Source: Actinomycetes bacterium
Lineage (GTDB): Bacteria; Actinomycetota; Actinomycetes; Actinomycetales; Cellulomonadaceae
Direction of reading: 5' to 3'
Length of the DNA stretch: 9,275 nucleotides
Assembly: GCA_023390875.1 (NCBI GenBank)
Contig: JAEWCA010000075.1
Location: 1-9,275, forward strand
Numbering within the stretch: the stretch's first letter is position 1; each line of letters starts with the position of its first letter. The position numbers and the translations under genes are program-made. Of this stretch, positions 5,808 to 9,275 are shown one piece after another. The notes under the pieces were generated by a model. It saw nothing but the letters and a program-made list of their open reading frames with translations, searched no databases and was not told the origin of the DNA.

Positions 5808-5830
5808 AAAGTGGACGGATGTCCGACTTT
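5808..5830. promoter_or_regulatory. Inverted repeat upstream of the riboswitch promoter
   Basis: AAAGT-GGAC (5808-5816) and GTCC-G-ACTTT (5821-5830) form an inverted repeat around GGAT, with a single unpaired G at 5825. Relative to the predicted start site near 5879 it spans about -71 to -49, a usual place for an activator. The regulator is not identifiable from the window. Confidence 0.5.
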
Positions 5831-5863
5831 GTGCCGTTGAACCGCTTCCGGTCGGTCTCATCT

Positions 5864-5872
5864 TGCTCTAAT
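5864..5872 (+). promoter_or_regulatory. Extended -10 promoter of the riboswitch transcript
   Basis: TGC followed by TCTAAT (5867-5872) is an extended -10 element matching TATAAT at five of six bases. Transcription from about 5879 would begin almost exactly at the first pairing base of the riboswitch (5880). No good -35 box lies at 17 bp; a TTGAAC at 5837 is too far away. Confidence 0.6.
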
Positions 5873-5879
5873 GTCGGCT

Positions 5880-5965
5880 CTGTCAGCGAAACGGCAAACC
5901 CTCCGCAAGGAGGGGACGCAAAGCCACGGGACCCACGAGGTCAGCCGGGCTACCGAACAGGACAG
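5880..5965 (+). ncRNA. Cyclic-di-GMP-I riboswitch (GEMM-I aptamer)
   Basis: The segment carries the conserved GEMM-I signatures in order. GGCAAACC (5893-5900) leads into a hairpin with stem CCCTCC (5899-5904)/GGAGGG (5909-5914) capped by the GNRA tetraloop GCAA. GACGCAAAGCC (5915-5925) follows, then the third helix with GACC/GGTC (5930-5933/5939-5942), and the tetraloop-receptor and 3' part AGCCGGGCTACCGA (5943-5956). The closing helix is CTGTC (5880-5884) with GACAG (5961-5965), or the alternative CTGT with ACAG (5957-5960). The known class binds c-di-GMP. The guanine at 5893 in GGCAAACC fits the c-di-GMP type rather than the cGAMP variant. The aptamer ends next to the ribosome binding site of the 48-codon gene, so control is probably translational. 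Identification rests on consensus recall, without a covariance-model score. Confidence 0.92.
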
Positions 5966-5974
5966 GACGGTCTC

Positions 5975-6121
5975 ATGGACCAGCGCGGCTTCTCAGTCGA
6001 CCCCACCCCGAACACCCCCTTCGTCCTCCCGACGGCGCGCCTGCAGGCCTGGGCGCAGCTCGCGGCGCACCGCAGCGTCTCGGACCTGGTGCCCGCGCAG
6101 CGCGAGCACCTCGCCGCCTGA
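5975..6121 (+). CDS. 48-residue protein of unknown function under c-di-GMP riboswitch control
   Basis: The ATG at 5975 is preceded by AGGACGG (5964-5970), four nt away and directly abutting the riboswitch. The product has 48 residues. Its first half is Pro-rich (FSVDPTPNTPFVLP, 6-19) and its second half looks helical and amphipathic (ARLQAWAQLAAHRSVSDL, 21-38), ending VPAQREHLAA. There is no signal peptide, membrane helix or cysteine, so it should be cytosolic. Codon use is strongly G/C at third positions, like the neighbours, which supports real translation. A powerful terminator follows 24 nt after the stop, so this is the only protein made from the riboswitch transcript. I recognise no domain. 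A regulatory partner protein in motility, cell-surface or developmental control would fit c-di-GMP input, but that is speculation; a leader peptide is less likely given the terminator. Confidence 0.8.
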   Translation: MDQRGFSVDPTPNTPFVLPTARLQAWAQLAAHRSVSDLVPAQREHLAA

Positions 6122-6144
6122 GGACGAGCAGCACCACAGCTCTT

Positions 6145-6183
6145 CGAGAACGCCGGTCCCCATCGTCGGGGCCGGCGTTCTCG
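6145..6183 (+). terminator. Strong intrinsic terminator of the riboswitch-controlled gene
   Basis: CGAGAACGCCGG (6145-6156) pairs perfectly with CCGGCGTTCTCG (6172-6183), and CCCC (6158-6161) with GGGG (6168-6171) extends the stem to 16 bp with one bulged T. It is the strongest hairpin in the window. Confidence 0.88.
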
Positions 6184-6228
6184 CACGTCCGGAGGCGGCT
6201 GACGCCCGACTTCTCCGGTGCGTCGCTC

Positions 6229-6259
6229 TTGCGTCCTTCGTACCGGTCTCGGCTAGCCT
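6229..6259 (+). promoter_or_regulatory. Putative promoter of the SHOCT gene
   Basis: TTGCGT (6229-6234) and TAGCCT (6254-6259) are 19 bp apart, a somewhat long spacing for -35 and -10 boxes. The pair lies between the preceding terminator and the gene and gives a leader of about 45 nt. Confidence 0.45.
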
Positions 6260-6311
6260 CCGAGTCACCGGGCTCGCCACTCGGGGCGGCTCGCAACCGA
6301 GAGAAGGTCGC

Positions 6312-6689
6312 ATGGACAGCTTCTGGAGTTGGTTCTGGCTGCTGATCTGGTGGTTCGTGTTCTTCGCTTATCTCGTGATCCTGTTCCAGATCCTCACCGA
6401 CCTCTTCCGTGACCACACGCTCAGCGGTTGGTGGAAGGCCGTCTGGATCGTGTTCCTCATCGTCTTCCCGTTCATCACGGCGCTCGTGTACGTGATCGCG
6501 CGCGGCAACGGGATGGCCGAGCGCCAGGGGCGTGCCGTGCGGCAGGCCAAGGCCGACACCGACACCTACATCCGCGAGGTCGCCGGCAAGTCGCCCGCCG
6601 AGCACATCAAGGACGCCAAGGCGCTGCTCGACGCCGGTGTCATCGACCAGGCCGAGTTCGACCAGCTCAAGGCCAAGGCCCTCGCCTGA
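6312..6689 (+). CDS. PLDc_N and SHOCT domain membrane protein
   Basis: This 125-residue protein has two N-terminal transmembrane helices (about 5-30 and 41-64) separated by the short loop DLFRDHTLSG, the pattern of the PLDc_N module found at the start of cardiolipin synthase-like proteins but here without any catalytic phospholipase part. A polar linker (65-93) leads to a SHOCT domain (94-125: SPAEHIKDAKALLDAGVIDQ then AEFDQLKAKALA), a small C-terminal helical unit of unknown, possibly oligomerising, role. The N-terminus is unusually rich in Trp and Phe (MDSFWSWFWLLIWWFVFFAY). GAGAAGG (6301-6307) precedes ATG 6312 by 4 nt. The gene is single, flanked by terminators on both sides. Homologues of this exact two-part type are common in actinobacteria; their function is unknown. 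Confidence 0.88.
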   Translation: MDSFWSWFWLLIWWFVFFAYLVILFQILTDLFRDHTLSGWWKAVWIVFLIVFPFITALVYVIARGNGMAERQGRAVRQAKADTDTYIREVAGKSPAEHIKDAKALLDAGVIDQAEFDQLKAKALA

Positions 6690-6705
6690 CCACTCCGTCT
6701 CGCTG

Positions 6706-6745
6706 CTCCGGGTCGGCCGCGTCCGCGCGACGCGCCGGCCCGGAG
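6706..6745. terminator. Bidirectional terminator between convergent genes
   Basis: CTCCGGGTCGGC (6706-6717) pairs with GCCGGCCCGGAG (6734-6745) over 12 bp with one wobble, and GCGT (6719-6722) with ACGC (6730-6733) extends the stem past a bulged C. It lies midway between the stop codons of the SHOCT gene and the flippase-like gene and can serve both strands. Confidence 0.75.
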
Positions 6746-6764
6746 GCGTGTCACGGGCGGGTCG

Positions 6765-9245
6765 CTACAGGTCGCCGACCTTCTGCAGGTACCGCATCGC
6801 GGCCCACCCGAACGGGATGCGCAGCCAGTAGGTGAGCACGCGGAACAGCACCGCGATCGCGCCGGCGACACCCGCGTTGATGCCCGTGACACCGGTCAGG
6901 GCGGTGGCGAGCGCGAACTCGATGGTCCCGACGCCGCCCGGTGTCGGCACCATCGCACCGGCCGTGTTCCCGGTGAGGTAGACGAGCGCGATCTGCACGA
7001 GGCTCGCCTGCTGCCCGAGCGCGTGCATCGCCGCGTCGAACGCGAACACGTACCCGAGCGTCATCGCGAGGTTCCCGGCGACCGCGAGCGCCAGGCGCCA
7101 CGGCTGGCTGAGCACCTCGATGAGCCGGGGCCACATCTGCTGCACCGTCGGCATCGTCTTCGACAGCACCCACTGGCGGACCTTCGGGATCAGCAGCGAC
7201 GTCGCGATGAGCGCCGCGACGATGCCGATGACGAGCAGCACCGCGGGCGAGACGGGCAGCGGCGACTCCGAGGTGCCCGACACGATCGACAGCACCAGCA
7301 GCAGCCCGAGGGTCACGACGAACTGGCTGACCTGCACGAGGGCCACGGTCGCCGCCGAGAGGCTCGTGCTGACGCCGCGCTTGGTGAGCATCCGCAGGTT
7401 GAGCGCAGCGGGCCCGATGCCGGCGGGGGCGGCGAGCGCGACGAACGACGCCGCGGTCTGCACGAGCGTCGCGCGCCACAGCGACAGCTTGACGGGGGAG
7501 AACGCGACGAACGCGATCGCGGCGCCGACGAACGTCGACAGGCCCAGCGCGAACGAGAGCGCCGACCAGCGCCAGTCGCCCTCGGCGAGCGCGTCCTTGA
7601 TGACCTCGACGTTGACGGTGGTGAGGATGACGAAGATCGCGCCGACCGTGAGGACGATCGTCACGACCGTGCGGGCGCCGAACCGGACGAGCTGCTGCGG
7701 CTCGACGTCGGCCTCGGGCATCCGGGCGACGAGCGCGGTGCGCAGCTCGGCGAGCACGGGCTTGTGGGCGCGCATCTCGTCGCGGGTCTCGCGGGGGAGC
7801 GTCACGGTCTGCAGCAGCGGGCCGATCGCGGCGATGTCGGCGTCGGGCAGCACCGCGACGGCGGACTCGAGCGCGCGGGCGGCGCCGACGCGCAGCGCGA
7901 GGAGCGCGATCAGCTGCGTGACGTCCATGCGGCGGGCCAGCTCGGACGACGCGACGTCGCCCTGCTCCCACCCGGTGAGCCACACGACGGGCTGCCCCAC
8001 CACCGCGTCGACGAGCACGACGTCGCTCGTGAGCGCGCGGTGCGCGATGCCGGCGTCGTGCGCGAGCTGCAGCTGCGCCCAGATCTCGCGCAGCACCTGG
8101 TCGGTGAGCTGCTCGGGCGCCAGGTCGGCGAGCGGGACCGCGTGCCCGGGTCGCTCCTGCACCAGCAGCATCGACTCGTCGGCCTCGGCGACGCTCAGCA
8201 GCTTGGGCGTCCGGACCCCGGCGGCGCGCGCGGCGTACGAGAGCAGCGCGGCCCGCTCGGTGGCCTGCCGCAGCGGCATCACGGACCGGCCCTCGAGCCC
8301 GCGCATCCGGATCGAGCGCCACAGCCGGGCGAGCGAGCCGACGACCTGCCGGTCGCGGTCGATGACGATCACGTCGAGCTGGTCGCCCGTGCCGGTCGTC
8401 ATCTGGTAGACGCGGTGACGCGTGGACCGCGTGAGCGCCCGCGCCTCCGGCTCGCCCTCGAGGTGCGGCGGCTCGGCACCCGTGCGCGCCAGGCGCTCGG
8501 CCTCGGCGTCCGTGGTGTCGTCGGGCACCCGCGTCACGAGCACCGGGTCGAACCCGGCGCGACGGATGCCCGCGACGAGGCTCGTCCCGTACGCGCGCTC
8601 GGACTGGACGCCGGACACGTAGCGGATCGCCTGGCCGGCGAGACGGCCGGCGAGCAGCGCGATGAGCAGGCCGGGCAGGGACACGCGGGCGGTGATGAGC
8701 AGGACGCCGACGACGACCCAGACGAGGTTCCACGACCACATCACGGTCCGCCGGCGGTCGCGCGGCCCGACGGCCGTGAGGAGCGCCGCGAGCATCGCGA
8801 GGTACCCGGGCACGGTGAGCACCCACTCGCCGCCGTGCCGGATCGACAGGCCGTGCACCAGGTCCTCGGACCCCAGCTCCTGCACCAGCTCGAACAGCAC
8901 CCAGTTCACGACGAGCGCCGCGGTCGCCGCCGCGAGGCCCTCGAGCACCTGCCGGCCGAGCCGCCGGATCGCGAGCTCGCCGAACACGAGCAGCGGGATC
9001 GCGAGCGTCACGAGGCCTTCGAGCACCTGCACGGGGATGAACAGGATGCGCTGCAGCAGGGTCGCGAACCCCTGCACGTCCTCCGCGACGCCGGCGGTGG
9101 TGTGCTGCGCGTACGTCGCGGTGACCATGACGAGCACGACGGCGACCGCCGACACCACCATGCCGATGAGGTCGCTCGGGTGGTGGACGCGGGCGGCGGG
9201 GATGTCGGCGACGCGGACCTGGTCGTCGGGCGTCCGCCCCGTCAC
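6765..9245 (-). CDS. Flippase-like membrane protein with degenerate kinase-like domain (LPG-synthase TM / UPF0104)
   Basis: This is an 826-residue or longer membrane protein in three parts. The first (about 25-205) has some six transmembrane helices. The second (about 215-515) is cytosolic and resembles a lipopolysaccharide- or aminoglycoside-type kinase fold: TERAALLSYAARAAGVRTPK (329-348), then LAHDAGIAHRALTSDVVLVD (394-413). The third (about 522-820) is an eight-helix domain of the LPG_synthase_TM/UPF0104 type, the flippase-like part of MprF, with the hallmark PTPGGVGTIE (767-776). The kinase signature is broken: HRA replaces the catalytic HRD, and VWLTGWEQ stands where the metal-binding DFG aspartate should be, so phosphotransfer is unlikely. 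A role in lipid or polyprenol-glycan flipping is inferred from the third domain. GTG at 9245 is a possible start, but no ribosome binding site precedes it and the frame stays open to the window edge, so the true start may lie outside. Confidence 0.85.
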   Translation of the reverse strand: MTGRTPDDQVRVADIPAARVHHPSDLIGMVVSAVAVVLVMVTATYAQHTTAGVAEDVQGFATLLQRILFIPVQVLEGLVTLAIPLLVFGELAIRRLGRQVLEGLAAATAALVVNWVLFELVQELGSEDLVHGLSIRHGGEWVLTVPGYLAMLAALLTAVGPRDRRRTVMWSWNLVWVVVGVLLITARVSLPGLLIALLAGRLAGQAIRYVSGVQSERAYGTSLVAGIRRAGFDPVLVTRVPDDTTDAEAERLARTGAEPPHLEGEPEARALTRSTRHRVYQMTTGTGDQLDVIVIDRDRQVVGSLARLWRSIRMRGLEGRSVMPLRQATERAALLSYAARAAGVRTPKLLSVAEADESMLLVQERPGHAVPLADLAPEQLTDQVLREIWAQLQLAHDAGIAHRALTSDVVLVDAVVGQPVVWLTGWEQGDVASSELARRMDVTQLIALLALRVGAARALESAVAVLPDADIAAIGPLLQTVTLPRETRDEMRAHKPVLAELRTALVARMPEADVEPQQLVRFGARTVVTIVLTVGAIFVILTTVNVEVIKDALAEGDWRWSALSFALGLSTFVGAAIAFVAFSPVKLSLWRATLVQTAASFVALAAPAGIGPAALNLRMLTKRGVSTSLSAATVALVQVSQFVVTLGLLLVLSIVSGTSESPLPVSPAVLLVIGIVAALIATSLLIPKVRQWVLSKTMPTVQQMWPRLIEVLSQPWRLALAVAGNLAMTLGYVFAFDAAMHALGQQASLVQIALVYLTGNTAGAMVPTPGGVGTIEFALATALTGVTGINAGVAGAIAVLFRVLTYWLRIPFGWAAMRYLQKVGDL

Positions 9246-9275
9246 GTCGACCGCGGCGTCGACGTCGTCCGCGAC

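Noticed and set aside
5880..5965. Assignment of the riboswitch to the cGAMP-binding GEMM-Ib variant
   Set aside because: The base corresponding to the specificity position appears to be G (5893), as in c-di-GMP binders; my alignment is by eye, so a covariance model should confirm it.
5744..6121. Longer 125-codon version of the 48-residue protein starting from GTG 5744
   Set aside because: It would translate through the promoter and the whole riboswitch; the extra 77 residues have no coding character, and a ribosome binding site supports ATG 5975.
5871..6689. 272-codon frame running from the riboswitch into the SHOCT protein
   Set aside because: It crosses the riboswitch, the 48-codon gene in another frame and a strong terminator; ATG 6312 has a ribosome binding site and starts the membrane helix.
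7120..8409. 429-codon + strand frame opposite the flippase-like gene
   Set aside because: Ser/Thr/Arg-rich antisense shadow with no start signals or domain.
6751..8826. 691-codon minus-strand frame inside the flippase-like gene
   Set aside because: Shifted frame of a well-supported membrane protein; its translation is Arg/Ala-rich low-complexity sequence.
1..9275. Mobile element, CRISPR array, toxin-antitoxin or phage cargo
   Set aside because: No transposase, integrase, regular direct-repeat array or paired small toxin-like genes are visible, and base composition is even across the window.

Overview
The window is GC-rich chromosomal DNA with strong third-position G/C bias, GTG as well as ATG starts, and TAnnnT-type -10 boxes set close to start codons. 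It carries typical actinobacterial families (DUF664, RDD, SHOCT, a kinase/flippase fusion), which suggests an actinomycete of the Micrococcales, Cellulomonas-like. That placement is inferred from style and gene content, not from a marker gene. No tRNA, rRNA, CRISPR, transposase or phage gene was seen.

Layout. 1-31: terminator hairpin for the leftmost gene. 51-635 (-): DinB/DUF664 protein. 776-1354 (+): PlsC-type acyltransferase, convergent with 1368-2453 (-): epoxide hydrolase. The hydrolase is divergent from 2551-3183 (+), a TetR regulator, and their 97-bp gap holds two near-identical 17-bp palindromes, the likely operators. Then on the + strand: 3237-4196 RDD membrane protein with an extracytoplasmic domain; 4279-4701 SRPBCC/AHSA1 protein; 4806-4976 CsbD-like stress protein with a terminator; 5113-5631 GyrI-like effector-binding protein with a terminator. 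5632-5974 is a 343-bp gap rich in palindromes; its last 100 bp contain a promoter and a GEMM-I cyclic-di-GMP riboswitch that opens directly onto a 48-codon gene (5975-6121) closed by a 16-bp-stem terminator. 6312-6689 (+): small PLDc_N/SHOCT membrane protein. 6765-9245 (-): large membrane protein with a degenerate kinase-like domain followed by an LPG-synthase/MprF-type flippase domain; its frame is open to the right edge.

Most genes look like single-gene units with their own promoters and terminators. Two local circuits stand out. The epoxide hydrolase/TetR pair looks like a self-contained inducible detoxification switch. The riboswitch, 48-residue protein and terminator form an isolated c-di-GMP-responsive transcription unit whose only product is a tiny protein of unknown function; this is the most unusual element in the window.
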